From NCBI GenBank assembly GCA_003132865.1, contig PKYZ01000174.1, positions 1 through 7,007 of the forward strand: 7,007 nucleotides of DNA. Reading direction: 5' to 3'. Source of the stretch: Bryobacterales bacterium. Lineage in GTDB: Bacteria; Acidobacteriota; Terriglobia; Bryobacterales; Bryobacteraceae. The translations under genes and the position numbers were made by a program. The notes under the pieces were generated by a model. The model searched no databases and had not been told where the DNA came from. It saw nothing but the letters and a program-made list of their open reading frames with translations. Of this stretch, positions 1-5,777 are shown piece by piece (the stretch's first letter is position 1; each line of letters starts with the position of its first letter).

Positions 1-2
1 GC

Positions 3-557
3 TTCCGCCTCCTGGTCGACCAGGCCCCTTTCATGCTTTGGTCGTCCGGCCGCGACGGGCTGTGCACGTTCTTCAATCGGCCCTGGCTCGAATTCCGAGG
101 CCGGACGATGGCGCAGGAGATGGGCAATGGCTGGGTCCAAGGTGTCCACCCGGACGACCGGCAACGCTGCCTGGATACCTACCGGCGGGCGTTCGACGCG
201 CACCGGCCGTTCGACATGGAATACCGCCTGCAGCGCGCCGACGGGCAATACTGCTGGGTTCGCGACGCGGGGACGGCGCAGTTCGACAAAGACGGTGGAT
301 TCCTTGGCTACCTCGGGGCCTGCGTGGAAATCCCGGCGCCGGGCCGCGCTACGGCGGTCAGCCCACTGACCTCCCGCGAGGTGCAGGTGTTGGCGCTGGT
401 AGCCGACGGCCATTCCACCAAGGAAATCGCCGCTCTGCTGGGCATCAGCTACAAGACCGCCGATTCGCATCGCAGCCGCATCATGGAGAAACTAGGTGTG
501 CACGAAACCGCCAGCCTGGTGCGCTACGCCATCCGCCAGGGCATCGTGCGCGCATAG
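3..557 (+). CDS. PAS domain + LuxR-type HTH transcriptional regulator (5' end outside window)
   Basis: This is the C-terminal part of a cytoplasmic sensor-regulator. The frame is open from the left edge and PAS-like sequence (FRLLVDQAPFMLWSS) precedes the first ATG at 33, so that ATG is probably internal. The visible 184 residues hold the end of a PAS domain: the HPDDR motif at about residue 45, then the PAC-type strand run MEYRLQRADGQYCWVRD and FLGYLGACVEI. About 12 linker residues lead to a LuxR/GerE helix-turn-helix at about 122-182, with TSREVQVLALVADG, STKEIAALLGIS, KTADSHRSRI and MEKLGV. In the family, the PAS domain senses a ligand, redox state or partner and the HTH binds DNA. No receiver domain is visible, though one could lie upstream. 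The gene converges on the PEP-CTERM gene, 12 bp from stop to stop. The domain calls are firm; ligand and targets are unknown. Confidence 0.9.
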   Translation, partial: FRLLVDQAPFMLWSSGRDGLCTFFNRPWLEFRGRTMAQEMGNGWVQGVHPDDRQRCLDTYRRAFDAHRPFDMEYRLQRADGQYCWVRDAGTAQFDKDGGFLGYLGACVEIPAPGRATAVSPLTSREVQVLALVADGHSTKEIAALLGISYKTADSHRSRIMEKLGVHETASLVRYAIRQGIVRA

Positions 558-569
558 ATCGGACGCCGA

Positions 570-1196
570 TTACTTACTGGGTACCCTCATTTTCATGGCA
601 ATCGCCAGCACCAAGCCGGCGGCCAACAAACCGGCCGTCCCCGGTTCCGGAGCGCTGGACGATGGAGTTCCGCCGATGGAAACGCTGCCGGTGATGCCCA
701 CAGTTCCGGATAAGGTGCCCTCCATGTCGGGAACAAGACTAAACGAAAGGCTGCCGTCCGGCTGGTTCACCTCCGCCCAGAACTTCTGAATCTCAGTCCC
801 ATTCAATGTGCCCGAAGGCAGCCTAAAAAACGCGGCGATCTCCGGCGTGAATCCGTACTCGGTCACGCGAAGGTCCAAGAACAGCGTATCCGGGCCGGAT
901 GGCGGCGCGGTCATGGTCAGCATGGCGTCGTATCCGGTCAGGGTGAAGGTGCCCGCTGTGATTTGCAGGTTCCCGGCGAGGTCGTAGGTGGCCGAGTCTC
1001 CCGAAATGCCGATAGGCAAGACCTCCGGATCGATCGCGCCCGTCGCCGTGAATGTGGCTCCCGCCAACTGTATTGGATCGGGGCCCTGCAACACCGGGCC
1101 AAGTACTCCGCTGACATCGAACGATAGGGTGCCGGCGGCGGCTGGCACCGGCAAAGTCACTAAAATAAGAAAAACGGTTATCACTAATAACTTCAT
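570..1196 (-). CDS. PEP-CTERM sorting-domain exported protein
   Basis: This 208-residue protein is predicted to be exported and sorted to the cell surface or extracellular matrix. Residues 1-21 form a signal peptide: K at position 2, the hydrophobic run LLVITVFLILVTLPVPA, and an AAAG cleavage region. The middle is a Gly/Thr/Ser/Asp-rich, beta-prone domain (about 22-175) with no cysteines that I could see. The C-terminus has the full tripartite PEP-CTERM signal: PEPGT at about 184-188, the hydrophobic helix AGLLAAGLVLAIAM, and a basic end (KMRVPSK). In the family, this tail is processed by an exosortase (EpsH/XrtA type), which is not in this window. ATG 1196 is supported by GGAGG at 1204-1208, 7 nt upstream on the coding strand. 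The substrate or matrix role cannot be told from sequence. Class assignment is firm. Confidence 0.92.
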   Translation of the reverse strand: MKLLVITVFLILVTLPVPAAAGTLSFDVSGVLGPVLQGPDPIQLAGATFTATGAIDPEVLPIGISGDSATYDLAGNLQITAGTFTLTGYDAMLTMTAPPSGPDTLFLDLRVTEYGFTPEIAAFFRLPSGTLNGTEIQKFWAEVNQPDGSLSFSLVPDMEGTLSGTVGITGSVSIGGTPSSSAPEPGTAGLLAAGLVLAIAMKMRVPSK

Positions 1197-1203
1197 TTAG
1201 AGT

Positions 1204-1208
1204 CCTCC
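1204..1208 (-). promoter_or_regulatory. Shine-Dalgarno GGAGG of the PEP-CTERM gene
   Basis: Reading the minus strand, GGAGG lies 7 nt before ATG 1196, which is ideal spacing and fixes the start codon. It contrasts with the two leaderless genes at 5981 and 6068. Confidence 0.8.
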
Positions 1209-1509
1209 ACTCTTGACCTGCTGGGCAATACTCAATCACTCACTCCGGCGCGAATGACTTAGTCTCATGCTGACGGAGAGGTCGTATAAAAGTCAATGAA
1301 CGCGGGTACTGCCGCCTGAGAGTCTTGCTAAACGGTACATATTTTCGAGGGTACCGTACTGTGGCGCTGCACGACCTGCTATCAGCCATCCCTTTAGATT
1401 CAACCATTTGGGCTTTGATCGTTCAGCTAGGACCTCCTGGTCTGTCCCAAACATAACCCCGGCCTCGGCCCCCCGACCCTGGCCCGGCGAGCGACAGGTC
1501 GCCTGCGCG
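1209..1509. other. Intergenic region with one operator-like inverted repeat, no gene seen
   Basis: This stretch lies upstream of the PEP-CTERM gene and downstream of the broken secreted-protein gene. I see no coding signature in any frame. On the minus strand TTGACT (a five-of-six -35 match) occurs at 1290-1295, but no good -10 hexamer sits at the usual distance. The perfect 7-bp inverted repeat at 1332-1357 is the only clear structure and is listed separately. The long plus-strand open frame that begins at 1408 runs antisense to the pseudogene and has no recognisable protein signature. Confidence 0.5.
1332..1357. repeat. Perfect 7-bp inverted repeat, 12-nt spacer
   Basis: ACGGTAC at 1332-1338 is exactly mirrored by GTACCGT at 1351-1357. 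The spacer is AT-rich (it contains ATATTTTCGA). The geometry would fit a dimeric regulator site or a small hairpin. It lies about 135 bp upstream of the PEP-CTERM start, so an operator for that gene is possible. There is no T-run on either side to suggest a terminator. Confidence 0.4.
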
Positions 1510-1971
1510 TTACGGCTTCAACTCAAACGCGGCATTCACACTGTTCGAGTATCCTATGCTGACCAAGGCGCCTGGAGGATTCGAAGCAAACGCGATTCTA
1601 CCGGGAATCTTGCGGGATCGAATCCGATTTCGCCGTCGATATCGACGGTGATTCCGGTGCGCTCCAGGAACGCGTGGCCTTTGCCAAACGCAAAGAGCAA
1701 GGTGGTTGGTTCGCTGCGGCTGGCGGCGCCTCAGCGCGTGCCATCATGGCAGCCACGGTCCTTGTCCGAAACGCCGGCCTTCTTGAGCGCGAGCGTGTCG
1801 CCGGACGAAAGCGTGTACTTTCCCGGCTGCTTGATTGATGATCGCAACGATAGTCTCGACGCCGACGCCGACCTTGACGAGTTTCCCGATAGTGGCGTCG
1901 TCAAGCAGCGCTTGACCATAGGCTGCGAAAGACGCGACGGCCGGCAAAGCGGCGATTTTGCGTGCGGGCAT
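1510..1971 (-). pseudogene. Frameshifted secreted protein with I-x-K-L-V/GVSDK repeat and PEGA-like end
   Basis: This was once one exported protein, now spread over all three minus-strand frames. It starts at ATG 1971 after an AAAGGA ribosome site, with the signal peptide KIAALPAVASFAAYGQA and then DDATIGKLVKVGVGVETIV up to IIN (to about 1835). The expected continuation PGKYTLSSGDTLALKKAGVS is one frame over (about 1828-1764), then TVAAMMARAEAPPAA in the third frame (about 1757-1720). Next come FGKGHAFLERTGITVDIDGE in the second frame (about 1695-1630) and a PEGA-like end, ASNPPGALVSIG ... AAFELKP, closing at TAA 1510-1512. I know the first part as a recurrent acidobacterial secreted-protein pattern (D-D-x-x-I-x-K-L-V-x-x-G ... 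P-G-x-Y ... K-K-A-G-V-S-D-K). At least four frame changes are needed, so it is a pseudogene or badly mis-sequenced. The middle segment is the least certain. Native function is unknown. Confidence 0.72.
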
Positions 1972-2102
1972 CGTAATCCTTTCGGCCTCCGCCGTGCGCG
2001 GGCTGGCCCCTCAGTCATTCTGAGCCGAATGCGGATTGGCGGCAAGGTTAACGATAGATAGCAGGCACCGCCCACGATTCCAATCCTCTTCATCACGTCT
2101 AA

Positions 2103-2290
2103 TTACGTCTTGAACATGGCGTTGATTTCCCGATAGCTCACGGCTTCGCCCGCAAACGCAAAGGTACCGTACTCCAGCATCTCGCGGACGGCGCGAAGGG
2201 AGGCGCCAAGAGCGGCGCGGGAGAGCGCACTGCCGACGCTGACGCGCCTGACGCCCATCGCCGAGAGGACGGCCAGACTCAATTGAACGC
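2103..2290 (-). pseudogene. C-terminal remnant of isocitrate lyase/PEP mutase-family enzyme
   Basis: About 60 C-terminal residues remain of a protein that is normally about 250-290 aa. The readable core is LSAMGVRRVSVGSALSRAAL followed by GASLRAVREMLEYGTFAFAG and AVSYREINAMF, ending at TAA 2103-2105. The S-A-M-G-V-R-R-x-S-V-G-S-A-L-x-R strand-helix and the G-T-F ... N-x-M-F tail are typical of PrpB-like / phosphoenolpyruvate mutase-superfamily TIM barrels. In the family, catalysis needs N-terminal residues (the KKCG-like loop and metal-binding acidic residues), all absent here, so the fragment cannot be active. Homology stops at about 2280-2290, where sequence from the divergent 2H phosphoesterase begins. 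The frame stays open to 2354, but residues beyond about 2290 do not resemble the family. There is no start codon at the junction. Confidence 0.75.
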
Positions 2291-2863
2291 CTGGCTGAAC
2301 TTCGGCGCAGGATTGACCCCGCTGATCTGGCTGGCAAGGGGATCGCGGCGCCACCGGACATTACTGTGCGCTCAGGCATCAGCAACAGCGATCTGGACGG
2401 CCTGCGCCATTACCTGCGCTCGCTCAATCCATTCGAGATCACGTTCGGCAAGGTGAGCTTCTTTCCCGCGAGCGTGAATAGCGACAACGCCGCGGTGCTG
2501 AAGGTGGACGTCATCAGCCCAGCGCTCGAAGAGATCAACCTTGCGATGGAACAGCACGCGAACTGCACGCCGGCAGACTCCGACTACCAACCGCACGCAA
2601 TAGTTGCCTACCTGAAGCCGAAGGCGGTCAAGAAGTACATAGGCAATGATCTACTGGCGGGCCGGACGATGGAGGTGTCAACACTCAGCATCTGGCCGCA
2701 GGACGGGGAACCGGAGTTCGTGCCGTTGATTGACGCGCCAGCACCATGGAAAGAGGATGACTACAACTGGCCCGGTGATGAGGTCAAGCCACCACAGGGA
2801 AAGCGGGCGAAATCATCTCCGTCGCGCACTGGTGCTAAGAAACGGCCGCGTGGCGGGCACTAA
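2282..2863 (+). pseudogene. 5'-truncated 2H phosphoesterase (2'-5' RNA ligase/LigT-like), catalytic motifs lost
   Basis: In-frame homology starts at about 2282 (IERLAELRRRIDPADLAG), upstream of any usual start codon. The first is GTG 2366, where an automatic gene call (165 aa, 2366-2863) would begin. The family fold then continues: LRSLNPFEITFGKVSFFPAS, AVLKVDVISPALEEINLAM, YQPHAIVAYLKPKAVKKYIG. In 2H phosphoesterases each half carries an H-x-T/S motif that hydrolyses or ligates 2',5'- or cyclic phosphodiesters. Here the first is P-D-I-T (expected P-H-I-T) and the second P-H-A-I (expected P-H-A-T), each one base from the canonical codon (GAC/CAC, ATA/ACA). About 15 N-terminal residues seem missing. 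A basic Lys/Arg/Ser/Pro tail (GKRAKSSPSRTGAKKRPRGG) ends at TAA. This family often occurs in or next to phage structural genes. The fold call is good; an inactive remnant is the likely state. Confidence 0.7.
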
Positions 2864-3213
2864 AGCTTGCATTCGCCCGATATTGAGGGGCTGCCACTTC
2901 AGCCCGCGCGATAGCTACCGATATCCGCAGATAACGCCGTCGATTGGGCCGCCGCGCCAGCGTTCCAGACGCCGGTACACGTTCCTTATTGCGAATTGGA
3001 ACATCGAATCACACTCTGTGTGGGCTGTTCCCCAACCCGAGCGGCCGGTCCAGACGCTCGCGGCGGGCGTTCGCGAAGGTATCGGCGATCTCGCCGACGC
3101 TGGATCTGGGAGTCAAGCTCGGCGAAGCGGGGGACGCGATTCTCTGAGAACCCCGCGGGCGTAGCTCCGGTTCCCGGCTGAATGGGCGCATCCCCCATCA
3201 CGCCGAATTCGTT
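2864..3213. other. 350-bp gap with no supported gene
   Basis: Several overlapping open frames exist on both strands, a consequence of high GC. None shows a family motif, a signal peptide or a ribosome site. Frame +1 relative to the following gene has a stop at 3145-3147, so that gene cannot extend much further upstream than 3148. No terminator-like stem with a T-run and no tRNA-like fold was seen. Confidence 0.5.
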
Positions 3214-3587
3214 ATGGCATCCTTTCCGTTTGACAGGCAGCAAGACACACAGGTTGCCGTGGCGGAGGCGCCTCTGGTTCGGGAAGCTCGACGCAACGTC
3301 ACACTTGAACGTCTGCCGGTGGTGGAAGAGGCACAACTGCGGCCTCTCCCGCCCGAGGCAAGCGCGTCGGCCCAGGTTGAATCGCGGAGAGCGGCCGAGC
3401 ACGGCGCCTCCGGCGTCCGAGGGGCGTGGAAATGGTACATGGCGGCGGCTGCGGTGTTGGCAACGGCGGCCGCGGGTTATTGGCCTCGCGGGTCTGCCCG
3501 CGGGTTGGCACTCTCGGCGACCGATGCCACCGGGCAACTGCACATTATTTGGGATCGGAGCGCCAGGCGATTCAGCATTCAACCGGC

Positions 3588-3603
3588 GGATCTGTACAGA
3601 TCC
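3588..3603. repeat. Perfect 16-bp palindrome GGATCTGTACAGATCC
   Basis: Both 8-bp arms are exactly complementary with no spacer. It lies inside the membrane-protein gene, immediately after the interval (about 3565-3587) where the reading frame must change. Embedded in codons for GGSVQI-L, it may be chance coding sequence, a cruciform-prone spot that helped generate the indel, or a regulator site. Confidence 0.6.
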
Positions 3604-3894
3604 TGGATCGTGGCGTGCGCACCGAAGTGATGCTCACATCGAAAGATCTCCGCTCTGGCAGCATCTCCTATGCACGGCAATCCGGCGACGTAGAGTTGCG
3701 GCTGGTGGTGTATCAGCCGGGAAGGTCGGCTGTCGAGGAGATGATGGTTTTCCTCAAGCCTAAAGAAACGGGCCCGGCACCCGCACCACCGGTGGAGGCC
3801 ACTGACACAAAACAGGCCGAGCGATCGCTCTTTGATAATCTGCCTGTTAAGCAGCCTCCTGTTGCTCAGGCGCGAGTTACTCCGCGGCAGGCTT

Positions 3895-4040
3895 CTAAAT
3901 CACGTTCAGACTCGCGCGCTGCGAAGTCACGTTCTAAGGAGTCACGTCCGAAGGTACATCTTGTCGGGTCACAAGCTGCAAGATCACGTGCTGCAAAATC
4001 GCATACTGCAAAATCACGCTCTGCCAAGTCACCCACTGAT
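3895..4040 (+). repeat. Imperfect 15-nt in-frame repeats encoding A-K-S-x-x units
   Basis: The tail of the membrane protein is built from degenerate 15-nt units, e.g. GCTGCGAAGTCACGT, GCTGCAAAATCGCAT, GCAAAATCACGCTCT and GCCAAGTCACCCACT. They give AKSRS, AKSHT, AKSRS and AKSPT, with more diverged copies around SKSRSDSRAAKSRSKES. The outcome is a highly basic low-complexity tail, predicted periplasmic if the N-terminus is cytoplasmic. Such tails can bind nucleic acid or acidic polysaccharide, but no function is shown. Confidence 0.65.
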
Positions 4041-4071
4041 GCCGGACGCTGACAGCGTAAGCGCCTAACAC

Positions 4072-4329
4072 CTAAGCTTCCGCTGGCCCCGCGACGTGCG
4101 CAGCCAGAAACGACCATTTTGGGCCCATGTCGATTGCATCGCGGCTCTCAAAATTGAAATAGCCGGAATAGGTCACGCCGCCCCGGTCTGGCTTTCGATC
4201 AACGTCCAGCGCACGGATCTCGATCACATCGCCCGGTTCGAAGAGCGCACCGATGGCGCGCAGTGCTTCATTGACTGCTTGCTGGGCGGGCCTGGGGCCA
4301 CAGCCACTCGCTGTCGGTCGCGTGCTCAT
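4072..4329 (-). pseudogene. Truncated N-terminal fragment of a phage/plasmid primase-like protein
   Basis: This 85-residue frame starts at ATG 4329, overlapping the stop of the XRE gene as ATGA, which suggests translational coupling. The segment NEALRAIGALFEPGDVIEIR ... ALDVDRKP ... VTYSGYFNFESRDAI resembles the extreme N-terminus of large phage- or plasmid-borne primase/helicase-type proteins, where '(A/L)LFEPGD-V-(I/V)-E-(I/V)-R-A-L ... (S)-G-Y-F' recurs. Those proteins run for several hundred residues. Here homology ends at about 4125 and the frame closes at TAG 4072-4074 with unrelated residues (MGPKWSFLAAHVAGPAEA). No catalytic primase or Walker residues remain. It is most likely the stub left after a deletion that joined this module to the convergent membrane-protein gene. 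The family is recalled from pattern only; a free-standing small protein is the alternative. Confidence 0.5.
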
Positions 4330-4556
4330 CTGTCCGCGGGCATGGGCCAGCCGACCGAAGCCGCCACCTGTTCGATTAAGGACTTGGCCTGGATCAATTG
4401 ATCCAGAGCCGCGCTTAGACGTGCGGCTTCCTCGGGCGCAGGCGTAGTGTATCCGCGCTCGATGAGACTGAGGCGACTGCGTGAGATGCCAGTCTTTGCA
4501 CAAAATACGCTGCCCGAAATCCCAGCAGCTAGTCGTTTGGCCTTGAGATCTGACAT
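4326..4556 (-). CDS. XRE-family (Cro/CI-type) helix-turn-helix regulator
   Basis: This 76-residue protein is almost entirely one HTH domain: LKAKRLAAGISGSVFCAKTG (helices 1-2), ISRSRLSLIERGYTTPAPEE (recognition helix and the conserved I-E-R-G), AARLSAALDQL (helices 4-5). A short C-terminal helix, IQAKSLIEQVAASVGW, may dimerise. Such proteins repress or activate promoters in phages, plasmids and islands. ATG 4556 has AAAAGG at 4566-4571, 9 nt upstream. The following gene starts inside its stop codon (ATGA), so the two form one transcript. A repeat cluster at 4572-4601 sits directly upstream of the ribosome site and is a natural autoregulatory operator. Standalone size and linkage to a primase-like stub suggest a mobile-element origin. 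The domain call is firm; targets are inferred. Confidence 0.88.
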   Translation of the reverse strand: MSDLKAKRLAAGISGSVFCAKTGISRSRLSLIERGYTTPAPEEAARLSAALDQLIQAKSLIEQVAASVGWPMPADR

Positions 4557-4571
4557 GAAAGAAAACCTTTT

Positions 4572-4601
4572 CCACTAAGAATTCTAAGGCCGACTAAGTG
4601 G
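4572..4601 (-). promoter_or_regulatory. Operator-like cluster: three CTTAG boxes inside an imperfect inverted repeat
   Basis: On the plus strand CTAAG occurs at 4575-4579, 4584-4588 and 4594-4598 (9- and 10-bp steps, about one helical turn). The outer boxes lie in CCACTAAG (4572-4579) and CTAAGTGG (4594-4601), an 8-bp inverted repeat with one mismatch. It sits just upstream of the XRE gene's ribosome site. Phased half-sites of this sort fit a small HTH dimer controlling its own promoter; binding itself is inferred. Confidence 0.5.
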
Positions 4602-4776
4602 GGATCTGGGTGGGTATTCGACTGGTGTGAAATGGGGTGAACTGGGTATCGTACTACTTTGGTCGACGAAAACCGGCTGGGTTGTGCCGCTTTTTCGAGG
4701 CGATTGCGGTGCCGAGACGGTGGGAGCGAATGCGTATTCAAAAATGTTTACTAGCAAGAACGCAAACCAACCAGAA

Positions 4777-5286
4777 CTACCGGATTGCGATCAGTAACCC
4801 GCCGCTCACGCCAACCGATTGCTCATGCCCTCGCCCAAAGTTGTACTCGTATCCCGGTTCCACGTACCACCCAAATCGACGGTTCCGTAACGGCCAGAAC
4901 ATGAAATCCAGCACGGCCTCACCGCCGACTGAGTTACTTGTCACGCTGCATCCCCTCGTATGAATCCACACCGGACCAACTCCGACCATGAACTCCGCTT
5001 TTTTGGAAAGGGTCCAAGGTTTCTTGAACAGAAGGTCGGTATCCCATTCCGTCGAGTGGCGGGCGAAGGTCGGCGTAATGCCAGCCTCAAGCTCCAGCCA
5101 GTTCTCTATAGGCGTCACTTCAACCGCCACGGTGGGACCGATGGTTGATCCGCCGTCTTTGAGATTCCAGCCGGGAGCTACCCCAAGCTCGACGACGGCG
5201 GCAGGGTCCTTCTCGACCTGTTGCGGGAAAGCGGTTCCAGAGCAGAGAAACAAGGATGCGATCAGCACAGATTGTTTTGTGTTCAC
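4777..5286 (-). CDS. Exported beta-barrel-like outer-membrane protein of unknown function
   Basis: This is a 169-residue protein with a signal peptide at 1-21 (NTKQSVLIASLFLCSGTAF, then PQQ). Alternating hydrophobic/polar strands follow, of the sort found in small outer-membrane barrels: VVELGVAPGWNL, IGPTVAVEVTPIENWLELEA, AEFMVGVGPVWIHT, GGEAVLDFMFWPL, RFGWYVEPGYEYNFG, QSVGVSGGLLIAIR. Many Gly/Trp/Tyr residues and the G-V-G-P-V-W turn fit that class, which acts in the outer membrane as pore, sensor or structural protein. The start is GTG 5284-5286, with GAAGG ending 4 nt upstream, rather close. It is downstream of the small basic protein gene on the same strand, 95 bp apart, possibly co-transcribed. 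I do not recognise a named family. Confidence 0.75.
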   Translation of the reverse strand: MNTKQSVLIASLFLCSGTAFPQQVEKDPAAVVELGVAPGWNLKDGGSTIGPTVAVEVTPIENWLELEAGITPTFARHSTEWDTDLLFKKPWTLSKKAEFMVGVGPVWIHTRGCSVTSNSVGGEAVLDFMFWPLRNRRFGWYVEPGYEYNFGRGHEQSVGVSGGLLIAIR

Positions 5287-5290
5287 AATG

Positions 5291-5320
5291 CCTTCACCGC
5301 CTTCCGAGCCGGTGGCGGTG
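5291..5320 (-). promoter_or_regulatory. Hairpin abutting the ribosome site of the barrel gene
   Basis: CACCGCC (5295-5301) and GGCGGTG (5314-5320) are a perfect 7-bp inverted repeat with a 12-nt loop. In the minus-strand transcript the stem ends directly at the AAGG (5291-5294) before GTG 5286. It could stabilise the processed message or modulate initiation. It is not a standard terminator for the upstream gene, because no U-run follows on that strand. Confidence 0.3.
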
Positions 5321-5381
5321 TCTTCTTCGTTGCTGCTGATTTCGCTTGCGCCGTCCTCACTCCAATCGGCAGGCGGTGACT

Positions 5382-5648
5382 TCAGCCTTCGAAATCCTGT
5401 TTTGTTGGGCCGTGCTTCTTTAACGCCTTCGCTCGTCGCACTTTCACTGTCGCCTTCTTGGTCTTCCCGGCGCTCTTCATCTCAGAGGATTCCTGCATTT
5501 TCACGGCGTCTTTCGCCCGACTGACAGCAGCCTTCGCCTCTTGCAGCTTCTCTTGGATGTCGGGCGCACCTGATGGATATCGCTCCATCACTTCCGACAC
5601 CAAATCCTCTGCGTGGGTAAGTCGCTTATGGGCTTTAGTCGATTTCAT
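5382..5648 (-). CDS. Small basic histone-H1-like protein, function unknown
   Basis: This protein has 88 residues starting at ATG 5648, chosen because AGGAG lies 5 nt upstream (5654-5658). An upstream in-frame TTG at 5669 lacks a ribosome site. The N-terminal half is predicted helical (AHKRLTHAEDLVSEVMERY, then APDIQEKLQEAKAAVSRAKD). The C-terminal half is a Lys/Ala/Arg-rich tail (SAGKTKKATVKVRRAKALKK) ending in HGPTKQDFEG. A short helical hairpin plus a lysine-rich tail resembles bacterial histone-H1-like proteins that bind DNA non-specifically, but no defined domain is visible, so the role is inferred. An extended -10 promoter at 5684-5692 precedes it, giving a predicted leader of about 29 nt. 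Confidence 0.72.
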   Translation of the reverse strand: MKSTKAHKRLTHAEDLVSEVMERYPSGAPDIQEKLQEAKAAVSRAKDAVKMQESSEMKSAGKTKKATVKVRRAKALKKHGPTKQDFEG

Positions 5649-5682
5649 GACTGCTCCTGGTTTTGGCAATTCTTAAACGATT

Positions 5683-5695
5683 GAGTATAGCACTT
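5683..5695 (-). promoter_or_regulatory. Extended -10 promoter of the small basic protein gene
   Basis: The minus strand reads AAGTGCTATACTC: TG-C-TATACT is an extended -10 with a five-of-six hexamer. No -35 match exists at 16-18 bp, as expected for extended -10 promoters. The start point would fall near 5677, leaving a leader of about 29 nt that includes AGGAG. The same 13 bases recur exactly at 5987-5999. Confidence 0.6.
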
Positions 5696-5777
5696 CGAAA
5701 GAATTTTCGCGTCACTATGCGCTCCGGCCCGTCCAGTCAGACAGATGCTCGATCTCCAGCCAGGGCGCTCTGCGGAC

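Larger units (their letters stand above)
3214..4052 (+). pseudogene. Single-pass membrane protein, anti-sigma-factor-like, split by one frameshift
   Basis: The first part reads from ATG 3214 in one frame. It has an acidic/Pro-rich cytoplasmic N-terminus (ERLPVVEEAQLRPLPPE), one transmembrane helix at about residues 72-90 (WKWYMAAAAVLATAAAGYW), then LALSATDATGQLHIIWDR. Left in that frame it stops at 3628-3630. The natural continuation is in another frame from about 3570: GGSVQILDRGVRTEVMLTS, DLRSGSISYARQSGDVELRL, VVYQPGRSAVEEMMVF, running to TGA 4052. The pair 'L-x-W-D-R ... G-x-x-x-I-x-D-G ... L-R-S-G-S-I-x-Y-A ... V-x-F-R-L-x-V' is a layout I associate with acidobacterial membrane proteins near sigma factors. 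No zinc-finger anti-sigma motif is present, so the functional label is tentative. The tail (about 3895-4049) is Lys/Ser/Arg-rich repeats. No Shine-Dalgarno precedes ATG 3214. It could be a disrupted gene or a single-base sequence error. Confidence 0.6.

Noticed and set aside
558..570. ATCGG-ACG-CCGAT mini-hairpin between the convergent LuxR-type and PEP-CTERM genes, considered as a bidirectional terminator
   Set aside because: Only a 5-bp stem with no T-run on either side, and it overlaps the PEP-CTERM stop codon.
38..694. 218-codon plus-strand frame overlapping the PAS-LuxR gene
   Set aside because: Arg/Pro/Gly-rich shadow of the real frame, which carries clear PAS and HTH motifs.
1280..1320. 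TTGACT on the minus strand as the -35 of the PEP-CTERM promoter
   Set aside because: No acceptable -10 at 16-18 bp, and no sigma-54 -24/-12 pair nearby.
1408..2061. Long plus-strand open frame (217 codons)
   Set aside because: Lies antisense to the recognisable secreted-protein pseudogene; no domain, low-complexity composition and no ribosome site.
2011..2385. 124-codon minus-strand frame over the PEP mutase stub
   Set aside because: Out of frame with the recognised homology; Arg-rich shadow.
2986..3582. 198-codon minus-strand frame
   Set aside because: Antisense to the membrane-protein gene, rich in Arg/Pro/Gly as expected of a GC-rich shadow; no motif.
4637..4963. Plus-strand 108-codon frame over the 3' end of the barrel gene
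   Set aside because: Antisense to a protein with a signal peptide and barrel-like strands; no supporting signal.
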